Shown: positions 52,698-61,611, numbered from the stretch's first letter. The stretch is DNA of 64,000 nucleotides from Campylobacter showae CSUNSWCD (GCF_000313615.1 NZ_AMZQ01000001.1:62001-126000), one strand, 5' to 3'. A program made the numbers and translations. Notes: generated from the letters alone by a model not told the origin.

Positions 52698-53903
52698 ATG
52701 AAATTTATCCCCAAAACCATACCTTTTGCTGAATTTATCGCGCTTATGGCGCTTCTAACCTCGCTTGGAGCTATGAGCACAGACGCGATGCTGCCAGCAC
52801 TCATGCAGATCGGTCTGGATCTTGGCGTGACGCAGATAAACCAAACCCAGCTCGTCATCTCCTCGATGTTTGCGGGCTTTGCCGTCGGACAGATATTTTA
52901 CGGGCCGCTTAGCGACTTTATCGGGCGACGAAACGCCGTACTGCTCGCGCTTGCGATATTTACGGCAAGCTCCTTTATTTCGGTCGTCACGAGCGATTTT
53001 ACCGCGCTTTTAGCAAGCAGATTTTTCCAGGGGCTAGGCGCTGCGGGCCCTAGGATCATCGCGATGGCGCTTATTCGCGATCTTTACGAGGGGCGTGCGA
53101 TGGCCCGCGTGATGAGCTTTATCGCAGCCGTTTTTATCATTGTGCCAGCACTCGCCCCGATTATCGGCGGCTTTATCTTTAAAATTTATAATTGGCGCAG
53201 CATATTTTTAATGCTCACTTTTATGGGACTTACGTGCCTAGCGTGGTTTGGGCTGCGTCAGAGCGAGACTCTGCCTGTGCAAAATCGTAATAAATTTAGC
53301 CTAAATTTGATAAAAAGCGAAGCCGCGCAGGTCGTGAAAAACAGGCGTACCGCAGGCTACACCATCGTTTTGGGGCTGATTTTTGGGATGTTTTTGAGCT
53401 ATATCAGCACCGCTCAGCAGATTTTTGAGGTGAGTTACAAGCTAGGTGACGAGTTTCCTATATATTTTGCTATAAACGCTCTGGCCCTTGGCGTCGCGTC
53501 GATGATAAACGCAAAACTCGTGATGATCTACGGTATGCGCTATCTTAGCCTGCGAGCTATGGGGGCGTTTTGCGTCATAGCGGTCGCGTTTTTGTCAGTC
53601 GTCCTCGCGTATGAAGGAGTGCCGCCACTGTGGACTTTTATGGCGTTTTGTATGAGTAGCTTTTTTTGCGTGAGCATACTTTTTGGCAACCTAAACGCGA
53701 TGGCGATGGAGCCCATGGGCAAGATCGCGGGCATGGCGGCTGCACTGATTGGCTCGGTTTCAACCTTTGTTTCGCTTCCTATCGGAATCGCGATCGGACA
53801 GCTATTTGAGGGTACGCTACTGCCTATGGTTGCGAGCTTTGCGCTTATCGGAGCGACGGCTTTTGCGCTGCTTTACAGGACTTCAAAGATTTCTGATGAG
53901 TAA
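52698..53903 (+). CDS. Bcr/CflA-type MFS multidrug exporter
   Basis: 401 residues with twelve helices. The opening MALLTSLGAMSTDAMLPALM, the A-motif GPLSDFIGRRNAVLLALAIF in loop 2-3, and FFQGLGAAGPRIIAMALIRD are typical of the Bcr/CflA subfamily. Drug efflux (bicyclomycin-type) is the family role, but the real substrate is unknown. It stands alone between the DUF2892 pair and dgkA. A weak ribosome site (AAGCGGAG) precedes ATG 52698. Confidence 0.9.
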   Translation: MKFIPKTIPFAEFIALMALLTSLGAMSTDAMLPALMQIGLDLGVTQINQTQLVISSMFAGFAVGQIFYGPLSDFIGRRNAVLLALAIFTASSFISVVTSDFTALLASRFFQGLGAAGPRIIAMALIRDLYEGRAMARVMSFIAAVFIIVPALAPIIGGFIFKIYNWRSIFLMLTFMGLTCLAWFGLRQSETLPVQNRNKFSLNLIKSEAAQVVKNRRTAGYTIVLGLIFGMFLSYISTAQQIFEVSYKLGDEFPIYFAINALALGVASMINAKLVMIYGMRYLSLRAMGAFCVIAVAFLSVVLAYEGVPPLWTFMAFCMSSFFCVSILFGNLNAMAMEPMGKIAGMAAALIGSVSTFVSLPIGIAIGQLFEGTLLPMVASFALIGATAFALLYRTSKISDE

Positions 53904-54029
53904 AATAAACTAGCCGAGTTTTATTAAATTTTAGCGACAAATTTGGCTACGCTTAAATAACCGCGCCGTTCGCAAAAGCGCCTTATAAAGCAAATTTACG
54001 TTATCATTGCGCAAATTTAAAGGCAAGAT

Positions 54030-54392
54030 ATGAAACCCAAATACAACTTTTTTAAAAACTCCAAATTTGCATTCGAGGGGCTTGCTGCGATGCTAAAAAA
54101 CGAGGCGGCATTTCGCACTGAGCTTTGCGTCATCGTCCCACTCGCGGTAGTTTCGCTGTTTTTACCCGTTTCTGCCGCACAGCATGCGCTACTGATCGCC
54201 GTTTTCGGACTCGTTTTGATCTGCGAGTGCCTAAATACCGCGATAGAAGCGGTAGTAGATCTCGTTTCGCCGGGCTTTCATCCGCTGGCTAAAATCGCCA
54301 AAGACTGCGCCTCCGCCGCCGTTTGCCTCTCTATCTGCACGGCTGCGATAACTTGGGCTTGGACGATTCTTACGCTTGTATTTGGCGAGTAA
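54030..54392 (+). CDS. dgkA: Diacylglycerol kinase
   Basis: 120 residues, the usual DgkA size, with three helices. FAFEGLAAMLKNEAAFRTEL contains the acidic surface motif with E and R, and ECLNTAIEAVVDLVSPGFHP is the family active-site block. It rephosphorylates diacylglycerol to phosphatidate. The EptA-type transferase, which releases diacylglycerol from phosphatidylethanolamine, is the next gene, so the pair recycles one lipid. The same pair is recalled in C. jejuni (Cj0256-Cj0257). Confidence 0.96.
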   Translation: MKPKYNFFKNSKFAFEGLAAMLKNEAAFRTELCVIVPLAVVSLFLPVSAAQHALLIAVFGLVLICECLNTAIEAVVDLVSPGFHPLAKIAKDCASAAVCLSICTAAITWAWTILTLVFGE

Positions 54393-54525
54393 ATTTGAGA
54401 ACCGATCGGCTACCAAATTTGCGCTCAAAATCTAAATCTAAAAACTCGAATTTTACGCCGAACGACTAAAGCTTTAAGCTTTTTTTGGATAAAGTTTCAC
54501 TCTTATTATCAATATTAGGAAAGCT

Positions 54526-56058
54526 ATGAAGCTACGTATTTCTTGGTTTAAATTTACGCTTTTAAACGCAGTTTTTATCGCCGCGCTAAATTTCGCATTA
54601 TTTAAATTCGCCTACTCAAAGCTTAGTTTTGACGCGGACGCGCCGATGGCCGCGAGTCTGCCGATCATCTATTTTTCGCTACTTTGCGCGCTATTTTCGC
54701 TCGTTTTTTTGCCTTATCTTGCTAAGCCCGTTAGCATCGCTGCGATTGCCATTACGTGTGGCAGCAGCTACTTCATGCAAAGCTACGGTATCATAATCGA
54801 TAGCGAAATGATAAGAAACGTCGCGCAAACGGACGCGGGCGAGGTGTTAAGCTTTTTAAATCCAAAACTCATTTGCTACATGCTATTTTTGGGCGTTTTG
54901 CCCTGCCTTTTGGTCGCGTTTACAAGGATCGAGTACGGCGGCGTAAAGCGGCATCTAAAGGTCAAATTTGTGGCATTTGTGGGCTTTTTAGCGCTCGCGG
55001 CGGCTCTATTTTTGCCACAAACCAAATCCATAATCCCGTTTTTTCGCGAAAACAGCTTCATTAGAGCCTACAACCTGCCGTTTTATCCGATTTACGCGGC
55101 GCAAAAATATATAAAAATCGAGTTTTTCAAGCCCGAATTTAAACAAATCGGCACGGACGCGACGATGAGGCCAAGCCGCGAGCGACGGCTGATGGTGCTG
55201 ATCGTCGGTGAAACGGCCCGCGCGAAAAACTATTCGCTCGGCGGATACGCCAAAAACGATACGAATTTTTACACGAAAAATGAGCCAAATTTGGTCTATT
55301 TCGGCGACGCTCGCTCGTGCGGAACTGCGACAGCTGTTTCGCTGCCGTGCCTGTTTTCAAAGTCCACGAGAAAAGAATACAGCAGTAAAGAATTTAGCGA
55401 AAACGCGCTTGATATCTTAAAACGAGTCGGCGTCAAGGTCGTGTGGCTAGGCAACAACTCGGGCAAGTGCAAGGGCGTTTGCGACCGTTTGGACGCGGGC
55501 GACGTCGAGTATTTTGACGCGGGATACGATACGAATATGCTACTTTCCCTCAAAAAACGCCTCGAAAATCTCGCGCAAAACGAGATCATCGTCCTGCACC
55601 TGCAAGGCTCGCACGGACCGGCCTACTACGCGCGCTATCCGAGCGAATTTCGCAAATTTACCCCGACTTGCGACACGAGCGAGCTTAGCTCCTGCGATAG
55701 CGATAGTATCGTAAACACATACGACAACACGCTGCTTTTTACCGATTTTTTTGTTGGCGAGGTCATCAAGGCAGTTAAGGACGTGGGCGGCGATAAGAGC
55801 GCTGTTTGGTACTTTTCAGATCACGGCGAGAGCCTAGGTGAAAACGGCATCTATCTGCACGGCATGCCCTACGCCATCGCGCCCGAGACGCAAAAGCACA
55901 TCCCGATGATGGCGTACGCAAGCGACGAAGCGACGCTAGCTCGCCTGCGCGCGCAAAAAGACGAAGCCGTCTCGCACGATAATGTTTTTAGCTCGTTGCT
56001 TGGGTTTTTTGGGGTGGAAACAAAAGAATATGACAAAAAACTCGACATGTTTAATTAA
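54526..56058 (+). CDS. eptC: Phosphoethanolamine transferase (EptA/EptC family)
   Basis: 510 residues. Five N-terminal helices (about 10-165), then a periplasmic alkaline-phosphatase fold. IVGETARAKNYSLGGYAKN carries the nucleophile Thr, SLPCLFSKSTRKEY a conserved Cys, VLHLQGSHGPAYYARYP the His site, and YFSDHGESLGENGIYLHG the metal Asp-His pair. It moves phosphoethanolamine to lipid A (and in C. jejuni to FlgG and glycans). Such change raises polymyxin resistance. The spacing to dgkA (133 bases) leaves room for its own promoter. Confidence 0.95.
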   Translation: MKLRISWFKFTLLNAVFIAALNFALFKFAYSKLSFDADAPMAASLPIIYFSLLCALFSLVFLPYLAKPVSIAAIAITCGSSYFMQSYGIIIDSEMIRNVAQTDAGEVLSFLNPKLICYMLFLGVLPCLLVAFTRIEYGGVKRHLKVKFVAFVGFLALAAALFLPQTKSIIPFFRENSFIRAYNLPFYPIYAAQKYIKIEFFKPEFKQIGTDATMRPSRERRLMVLIVGETARAKNYSLGGYAKNDTNFYTKNEPNLVYFGDARSCGTATAVSLPCLFSKSTRKEYSSKEFSENALDILKRVGVKVVWLGNNSGKCKGVCDRLDAGDVEYFDAGYDTNMLLSLKKRLENLAQNEIIVLHLQGSHGPAYYARYPSEFRKFTPTCDTSELSSCDSDSIVNTYDNTLLFTDFFVGEVIKAVKDVGGDKSAVWYFSDHGESLGENGIYLHGMPYAIAPETQKHIPMMAYASDEATLARLRAQKDEAVSHDNVFSSLLGFFGVETKEYDKKLDMFN

Positions 56059-56263
56059 GCAGTTTCCGCGGCTTGTCTTTTTCCGCCATACTTCGTTATC
56101 GGCTCAGTCGGCCTCGGTCACGTATTATATATACGCTCCCTCGCCTCGCTCGCCGCTGCCTCGTCTGACGAAAAAATACGGCGCCTTGACTTCTTAATAT
56201 TCAAATTTGAAGCTGAAATTTACAAATTTAACTGTAAATTTGGAAGCAAAGCAACAGGGCGAA
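56059..56263. other. Intergenic block after eptC with palindromic GC-rich stretch
   Basis: It contains GGCTTGTCTTTTT at about 56073, a perfect CGTAT-TATAT-ATACG hairpin (56121-56135) between GC-rich repeats (CTCGCCTCGCTCGCCGC), then AAATTT-rich DNA. The GCTTGTCTTTTT word also appears in the tail of the hairpin repeat at 47544-47668, so this block may hold a diverged or terminal piece of the same repeat family. No gene is supported. Confidence 0.4.
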
Positions 56264-56370
56264 GTATCGTGAGATGATTTTTCGAGTTTTGAAGCAAAAT
56301 TGAGCGCGCGCTAGGCATATAGCCTGCGGAGCGAAAATTTTGCGAAATCTCGGAAAAGCACTCGCGAGAC
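56264..56370 (-). repeat. Structured hairpin repeat, copy 2, directly after a PNPOx-family gene
   Basis: 107 bases. Read on the minus strand it begins GTCTCGCGAG eight bases after the stop of the gene at 56379-56804 and ends CTCACGATAC. Inner arms are TTTTCCGAG with CTCGAAAAA (one mismatch) and GCAAAATT with AATTTTGC. The apex is AGGC-(5)-GCCT (56313-56325). Compared with copy 1 the outer bases are the same and the inner arms differ on both sides, with pairing largely kept. The flank GATACTTC is also shared with copy 1. Confidence 0.75.
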
Positions 56371-56378
56371 AAGCCTTT

Positions 56379-56804
56379 TTATTCAATTTGCTCTCTCTGC
56401 CATATGAGTTTTTTCCCAAACCCCAACGCATTATGCGTAAATTTAACCCAGCCAAGGCTCAAAGCATAAAGGCTCGGGTTCATCGCCAAAGCGTAAGGAA
56501 AGCGCGTGAAGTAAATTTTGCTTTGCTGCGCGGTCGCGGGAGCGGCTAGGGCGCGAAACTGCACGCCCTCTATCTTGCCCACCACCTTCGTATCAAGCGC
56601 GACGGTGCCGGCAACGCCAGGCTCAGCCAAAAACGCCCTCACGTGAGCGCTCTGCTCGCCGCCAGCTACGATAAAGGCCAAATTTTCCTCGTCAAAGGCG
56701 TAAAAACAGCTCGCGCAGTATGGCCTACCATCATCTAAAACAGCAAGGCTAAGCAGGTGCATCTTGCGGATAAATTTTAAAATTTTTTCATCCATTTCGT
56801 CCAC
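56379..56804 (-). CDS. Pyridoxamine 5'-phosphate-oxidase-fold protein (YhbP-like)
   Basis: 141 residues: KILKFIRKMHLLSLAVLDDG, RPYCASCFYAFDEENLAFIV and VAGTVALDTKVVGKIEGVQF, a split-barrel flavin/haem-binding fold. IEGVQF and RFPYALAMNPSLYAL resemble YhbP-type proteins. The true cofactor and reaction are unknown. The start may be GTG 56804 or ATG 56795, with neither having a strong ribosome site. The upstream DUF1294-like gene ends two bases before it, so they share a transcript. A hairpin repeat follows the stop. Confidence 0.75.
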   Translation of the reverse strand: MDEMDEKILKFIRKMHLLSLAVLDDGRPYCASCFYAFDEENLAFIVAGGEQSAHVRAFLAEPGVAGTVALDTKVVGKIEGVQFRALAAPATAQQSKIYFTRFPYALAMNPSLYALSLGWVKFTHNALGFGKKLIWQREQIE

Positions 56805-56805
56805 T

Positions 56806-57183
56806 TTAAGCGCTAAAAACTTGAGCCAAATTTGCCGAAACCCAGCTAAAATTTAGCGCTAAAAAGCAAGCTAAAACTAGCCAAAAAGCGAATATAAAAA
56901 GCTCTATTTTGACAAATTTAGCTCCCGCTTTTTCGCGTTTAAATAAAGCCACTCCAAGCCCGGCCGCAAAGCCGCCGATAAAGCTAAAATAGTGCACCGC
57001 CGCGGGCTTAACGAAGCTTGGGAGTTTGCCCGCAAAAAATAGCGAAAATATCGTAAACGAGATCAAATTTGCCAGTAAAAAGTAAAACGCGACGACGGGA
57101 ATTTGCGGGAAAAATCCGTGCAAAACAAAGCTCAAAACGGTCGCGCTAATGAGCAAAAATACGCGCGTGGCAAAACAGCACAT
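56806..57183 (-). CDS. Small DUF1294-like membrane protein
   Basis: 125 residues from ATG 57183. An ATG two codons earlier lies inside the AAGGATG ribosome site and is less likely. There are three to four helices (VFLLISATVLSFVLHGFF, VVAFYFLLANLISFTIFSLF, VKIELFIFAFWLVLACFLAL) and a basic loop between the third and fourth (GLGVALFKREKAG). The arrangement resembles DUF1294 proteins, with function unknown. It is followed after two bases by the PNPOx-fold gene. Confidence 0.6.
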   Translation of the reverse strand: MCCFATRVFLLISATVLSFVLHGFFPQIPVVAFYFLLANLISFTIFSLFFAGKLPSFVKPAAVHYFSFIGGFAAGLGVALFKREKAGAKFVKIELFIFAFWLVLACFLALNFSWVSANLAQVFSA

Positions 57184-57270
57184 TTTCATCCTTTTTTTGC
57201 GTGATTTTAGCGCAAGGGGTATTAAGAAAAAAGAAATTTAGCCGATATAAAGCCAAAAGGACGACAAATC

Positions 57271-57786
57271 ATGAAACTACAAAACTACCAAAGCGCGAGC
57301 CTAAACAGCTTTGATTTTAGCTTTAAAACCAGCAGCGGCGATGAAATAAATCTAAAAATGTACGACAACAAAACCGTATACTACACTAGCGCCAAAACAG
57401 CCGGTGCATCAGCATCTGCGCTCACTCTCACGCACGAGTACGGATATAGTTTCTCGTATAAAGGCGACGGTCTGGACGCGCGCGATAAAGAGGAGCTCGC
57501 AATCGCTCTAGAAAAGATAGCGCCTAGCATAGATAAATTTATGAAAAACGTCAAAGAGGGCGAGGACTGGGTATCTTCGCGCGTGACAAATCTCGCAAAC
57601 TCCCTTCGCAAGGAGCTTCCAGAGGTCAAAGACGAAAATCATAAAAATTTTATCGCGGACGGCACGCTAAAGCTTTTTGATAGGCTGATGGAACAAAATA
57701 AAGCGGATAACAGGCTGCTACAAAACTCCAAAAAGCTCTTTGACGAGCTCATTTCTCAGCTGGATAGCTTTAAATTTTACGTTTAG
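57271..57786 (+). CDS. Hypothetical cytosolic protein
   Basis: 171 residues; I do not recognise a family. The N-terminal third is Ser/Thr/Tyr-rich and beta-like (LNSFDFSFKTSSGDEINLKM; SASALTLTHEYGYSFSYKGD). The rest is alpha-helical and charged (RDKEELAIALEKIAPSIDKF; DGTLKLFDRLMEQNKADNRL). It has no signal peptide and no Cys. The ribosome site AAAAGGACG precedes ATG 57271. It is followed by dUTPase after 54 bases. The mix of an N-terminal beta part and a helical tail is like several uncharacterised Campylobacter proteins, but no role is proposed. Confidence 0.6.
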   Translation: MKLQNYQSASLNSFDFSFKTSSGDEINLKMYDNKTVYYTSAKTAGASASALTLTHEYGYSFSYKGDGLDARDKEELAIALEKIAPSIDKFMKNVKEGEDWVSSRVTNLANSLRKELPEVKDENHKNFIADGTLKLFDRLMEQNKADNRLLQNSKKLFDELISQLDSFKFYV

Positions 57787-57840
57787 TTCGCGGTTTAAAA
57801 TTTTCGCTATAATTCATAAATTTTAAAAATAGGAAAATTT

Positions 57841-58536
57841 ATGAACGCGAATGAAAAAATCACCCAAATGCTAAATCTCCAGCAGAGCCTAAACGACGAT
57901 ACCAACGGCATCGGCTGGGAAAATGGCGTAAACAAAAACGGCAAACTCATCAGCTGGAAACGCTGCATATATATGGAGTGCGCCGAGCTCATAGATAGCT
58001 TTGCCTGGAAACACTGGAAAAGCATAAACGCACCGACGAATGAAGAAAATCTGCGCGTCGAGGTCGTGGATATCTGGCACTTTTTGATGAGTTTGATGCT
58101 CGAGCAGTACAAGCTAAATAATCTGGGCGATATCGCAAAGCTATCAAGCGATATCTGTGCTAGCAGCGGCTTTGAGGCGTTTTGCCGCGAGCCGTTTAAC
58201 GTCGCTGAAGAGAATATCTATGAGATCATAAACGACGTCGAAATGCTCATAAATAAGTGCTCGGGCTTTGAGTATACACTCTTTGATCTGCTCAAAATTT
58301 ACTTCACGATGAGCCTAAAATGCGGCGTAAATCTCAGCTCGCTTTACGAGTGCTACATCGGTAAAAACGTCCTAAACCGCTTCCGTCAAGACCATGGCTA
58401 TAAAGAGGGTGCGTATAAAAAGGTCTGGAACGGCAAGGAAGATAACGCCGTGATGAACGAGATCCTCGCTCGCGGGCTAAAAAGCGTGGACGAGATATAC
58501 GCCGCGCTCGAGGCCGAGTACAAGGCGGTAAAATAA
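57841..58536 (+). CDS. dut: Dimeric dUTPase (MazG/dUTPase all-alpha family)
   Basis: 231 residues. The all-alpha dUTPase motifs are ISWKRCIYMECAELIDSFAW with the metal-binding E-x-x-E pattern, HWKS, LRVEVVDIWHFLMS with E-x-x-D, and LYECYIGKNVLNRFRQDHGY with KNxLNxFR-x-x-x-GY. It hydrolyses dUTP to dUMP and pyrophosphate, keeping uracil out of DNA. C. jejuni Cj1451 is the well-known relative. ATAGGAAAA lies seven bases upstream of the start. Confidence 0.95.
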   Translation: MNANEKITQMLNLQQSLNDDTNGIGWENGVNKNGKLISWKRCIYMECAELIDSFAWKHWKSINAPTNEENLRVEVVDIWHFLMSLMLEQYKLNNLGDIAKLSSDICASSGFEAFCREPFNVAEENIYEIINDVEMLINKCSGFEYTLFDLLKIYFTMSLKCGVNLSSLYECYIGKNVLNRFRQDHGYKEGAYKKVWNGKEDNAVMNEILARGLKSVDEIYAALEAEYKAVK

Positions 58537-58787
58537 AATTTGACGGCTTTGCGGGCTAAATTTGCGCCTCTTTGGTTGTTAAATTTAGCAAATTTAGCCA
58601 AATTTTTTACGATTTAGCTTAGTGGTTTAAGTCGTGGGCTGTTAAATTTGACTGCAGTTTAGCTGTGCTCGTAAAAACTCGCCGCTTTGCGCAAAGTAAA
58701 AAATGCGCGTCAAATTTAGAAAAGCCGTCGCGCCCAAACGCCCTTTCGCCGCAAAACGGCGATAAATTTAAATAAAATGGAGATTTA

Positions 58788-59522
58788 TTGTTCGTTGATA
58801 TTTTACGCCTTTCGTTAAAGGACCTTTTCACGCCCAAATTTATCGCGCTCTCTATCTTGCCGCTAGTTTTTTCAGCGCTCATCATCGCAGCGATCGCGAT
58901 GTTTGGCGGACGCGAGCTATACGAGGCGCTAAATGCCGCCGTATCGGGCGAGGCAGGCGCGCTAGCCGAGTATCCGATGGTGGCTAAAATCCTCAGCCTA
59001 GGCATCGCAAAATGGCTCATCGGCGCGATATTTTACGCCGTCGGCGCATATCTGGTCGTCATGCTTTCAGTTTTTTGCGCGCTCGCGGTTGCGGGCTTTC
59101 TAACTCCTACGATCGCCCGCGAGATAAACCGCAGACACTACCGCGTGGAGGAGTCGCAGCTGGCAAATATCAGCCTAGCTCGCCAAACGGCTCTTATGGG
59201 TCAAATTTTACTCAAATTTATCCTGATCGCGCTTATTTGCGTGCCGATTTTAGCCGTGCCTGCGCTAAATTTCCTCGCCCTGCATCCGGCGTTTTTTTAC
59301 CTTTATTATTCGCTGCTTTTCATCGACGTCGCTCCAAACGCCCTCTCGCGGCACAAATTCGAGCTTTACTTGCTTGATTACGGCGGATACAAATTTAAAG
59401 CCGCCGCACTGTGCTTTTACCTGCTTTGTTTGGTGCCTATTTTCGGGCTTTTTTTGCAGGTTTTTTTCGTTATTTACTTTTCGCATTTTTTATTTTTACG
59501 CGAGACTTCGCGCTTGACGTAA
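58788..59522 (+). CDS. EI24/CysZ-like membrane protein
   Basis: 244 residues from TTG 58788 with ATGGAGA five bases before it. No in-frame ATG would keep the first helix. There are four to five long helices (FIALSILPLVFSALIIAAIA, YAVGAYLVVMLSVFCALAVA, ILLKFILIALICVPILAVPA, ALCFYLLCLVPIFGLFLQVF). The FLTPTIAREINRRHY loop after the second pair is like EI24/CysZ (sulfate-import-associated) proteins, but the call is by layout only. It follows dUTPase in C. jejuni also (recalled as Cj1452). Confidence 0.72.
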   Translation: MFVDILRLSLKDLFTPKFIALSILPLVFSALIIAAIAMFGGRELYEALNAAVSGEAGALAEYPMVAKILSLGIAKWLIGAIFYAVGAYLVVMLSVFCALAVAGFLTPTIAREINRRHYRVEESQLANISLARQTALMGQILLKFILIALICVPILAVPALNFLALHPAFFYLYYSLLFIDVAPNALSRHKFELYLLDYGGYKFKAAALCFYLLCLVPIFGLFLQVFFVIYFSHFLFLRETSRLT

Positions 59523-59584
59523 ATCATTTCAAATCAGCGAAAAACTAAATAAAATAAGCCCAAATTTTTAAAAAAGGAAAACAA

Positions 59585-59773
59585 ATGAGAACTGAAAATA
59601 TCGTAGTTTGCAACGTCTGCGGACAAAAAAGCACGGAAAACGAAAACGCCGTATTTATCCGCGCCCACAAAAACGGCGAAGAAGTCGATATCTGCACTGC
59701 ATGCATCCCTAGCGTCATCCACGGCTCTGGCCTAGTCGTTCGCAGCAACGACGAAATCAAAGAGGATATGTAA
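59585..59773 (+). CDS. Small zinc-ribbon protein
   Basis: 62 residues with a CxxC near the N-terminus (VVCNVCGQKS) and a second CxxC (DICTACIPSVIHGSG) 26 residues on, a spacing that fits a single zinc ribbon. It has no other domain. AAAAAAGGAAAAC precedes the ATG. Tiny zinc-ribbon proteins of this kind occur throughout Campylobacter with no known role. The region after it is empty until gdhA. Confidence 0.75.
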   Translation: MRTENIVVCNVCGQKSTENENAVFIRAHKNGEEVDICTACIPSVIHGSGLVVRSNDEIKEDM

Positions 59774-60252
59774 TCAAATTTAGCCCGCTTTGGGCTAAAA
59801 TTTACGCTCTGACTCGCTTTTAGCAACTTTAACCCGTCCAAATTTACTCCAGCATTTTCAAATTTACCGCTTTAAATAGATTAAAAACAAGCCTACAAAT
59901 CTAATCAATATTTGCAGTAAACTCAAATTTAGCCAAAAAATAAATTTGACGAGAATAGTCGCAAATTTGCCGATAAATTTCAAATTTAACTAAACCTCGT
60001 CCAAATACGCAAAATCGCGCAACCGTAAATTTCAAGCTCCTAAATTTAACATAACCGTATCCGAGCCGATCAAAATTCGCGCTAAAACCCAAAATAATGT
60101 CACGATAAATTTACCAAAAAGTTACGTTTGATAAATTTAGTTTCGATATGTAACACTTGACCCATAAAATAAAAATATAAAAATAAATTTAAATAAAAAT
60201 TTTTTCTAGCCGAGTTAATATTTAACTACAAAAAAAGGAAAAAGGAGCAAAA
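59774..60252. other. Intergenic region with gdhA promoter candidates
   Basis: 479 bases with no supportable gene. The first 330 bases carry many AAATTT/CAAATTTGA words. Near 60130-60155 GTTAC and GTAAC half-sites flank the stretch GTTTGATAAATTTAGTTTCG. TTGACC at about 60157 followed by an A/T-rich tract (ATAAAATAAAAATATAAA) may be the gdhA promoter. AAAAAGGAAAAAGGAG forms a strong ribosome site just before ATG 60253. Confidence 0.45.
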
Positions 60253-61611
60253 ATGAGCGAGTACATCGAACAAACGATGGAGTGGATAAAGAAGACCAAT
60301 CCGGGTCAAGGCGTCTTTGTCCAAGCTGCGACTGAGGTTTTAAACAGCCTAGAGCCGCTTATAAAAAGAGAGAGTAAGTACCAAAAACACGCAATCCTAG
60401 AGCGTATAGTTATCCCTGAGCGCACGGTGATCTTTCGCGTCACATACACAGGCGATGATGGCAGACCAAAGGTAAATAACGGCTACCGCGTGCAATTTAA
60501 CTCAGCTGTTGGCCCATACAAAGGCGGTTTAAGGCTCCACCCAAGCGTCGATCTTGGCGTGCTAAAGTTTCTTGGTTTTGAGCAAATTTTCAAAAACTCG
60601 CTCACTGGCGTAAATATCGGCGGCGCAAAAGGTGGCAGCACCTTTGATCCAAAGGGCAAGAGCGAGGGCGAGATAATGCGCTTTTGCCAAGCATTTATGA
60701 GTGAGCTTTACCGCCACATCGGCAACACCGTGGATGTACCAGCAGGCGATATCGGCGTGGGCGCTAGAGAGATCGGCTATATGTTTGGTCAGTATAAAAA
60801 ACTAACTGGCAGGTTTGATGGCATCCTAACAGGCAAGGGACTAAACTGGGGTGGCAGCCTAGCGCGCACAGAGGCTACTGGATACGGACTCGTATATTTC
60901 ACTCAAAATATGCTAAAAAAAGCAGGCCTATCGCTTGAGGGCAAAAAATGCAGCATTAGCGGTAGCGGAAATGTCGCCATCTACACAGTCGAAAAGCTCT
61001 ATCAAGTAGGCGCACTGCCTATCACGGTTTCTGACTCAAACGGATATGTCTATGATGCTGAGGGTATCGATCTAGCAGTGCTTAAAGAGTTAAAAGAAGT
61101 GAAGCGCACTCGCCTTAGCGAATACATCAAATTTAGACCAAATGCAAAATATGTAAGCGTGAGCGAATATAAAGAGGGCAGAAACGGCGTCTGGGATGTG
61201 CCATGCGACGGTGCATTCCCGTGTGCGACACAAAACGAGCTTCACCTAGCCGACATAAAAGTGCTTTACGCAAATGGCTGCCGCTTCGTGGCTGAGGGCG
61301 CGAATATGCCAAGCACGCTTGATGCGATAAATTTCATGCTTGCACAAAAAGACTTTTACTTTGCTCCAGCAAAAGCAGCAAACGCTGGCGGAGTGGGAAC
61401 AAGCGGTCTTGAGATGATGCAAAATGCTGGTATGACTTCGTGGAGCTTTGAGGAGGTTGATCGCAGACTGCATGGCATTATGAACCACATTTTTGAGCTA
61501 AGCTATGAAACAAGTAAAGAATTTGGCGATGAAGGCAACCTAGTGCTTGGCTCAAATATCGCTGGCTTTAGAAAAGTAGCTGACGCGATGATAGATCAGG
61601 GGTATGTGTAA
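60253..61611 (+). CDS. gdhA: NADP-type glutamate dehydrogenase
   Basis: 452 residues, complete. VQFNSAVGPYKGGLRLHPSV is the catalytic Lys block, NSLTGVNIGGAKGGSTFDPK with PAGDIGVGAREIGYMFGQY follows, then the NADP fold CSISGSGNVAIYTVEKLYQV. The length suits the 450-residue NADP-dependent hexameric type. It makes glutamate from 2-oxoglutarate and ammonia. Codon choice differs from neighbours: more CCA, ACA and GCA, and far fewer AAATTT words. It was possibly acquired from a related Campylobacter with another codon bias. Confidence 0.96.
   Translation: MSEYIEQTMEWIKKTNPGQGVFVQAATEVLNSLEPLIKRESKYQKHAILERIVIPERTVIFRVTYTGDDGRPKVNNGYRVQFNSAVGPYKGGLRLHPSVDLGVLKFLGFEQIFKNSLTGVNIGGAKGGSTFDPKGKSEGEIMRFCQAFMSELYRHIGNTVDVPAGDIGVGAREIGYMFGQYKKLTGRFDGILTGKGLNWGGSLARTEATGYGLVYFTQNMLKKAGLSLEGKKCSISGSGNVAIYTVEKLYQVGALPITVSDSNGYVYDAEGIDLAVLKELKEVKRTRLSEYIKFRPNAKYVSVSEYKEGRNGVWDVPCDGAFPCATQNELHLADIKVLYANGCRFVAEGANMPSTLDAINFMLAQKDFYFAPAKAANAGGVGTSGLEMMQNAGMTSWSFEEVDRRLHGIMNHIFELSYETSKEFGDEGNLVLGSNIAGFRKVADAMIDQGYV

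Noticed and set aside
55982-56197. 71-codon frame at the end of eptC
   Set aside because: It starts inside eptC in another frame and is made of Ser/Pro/Arg-rich sequence from the palindromic GC block, so it is not supported as a gene.
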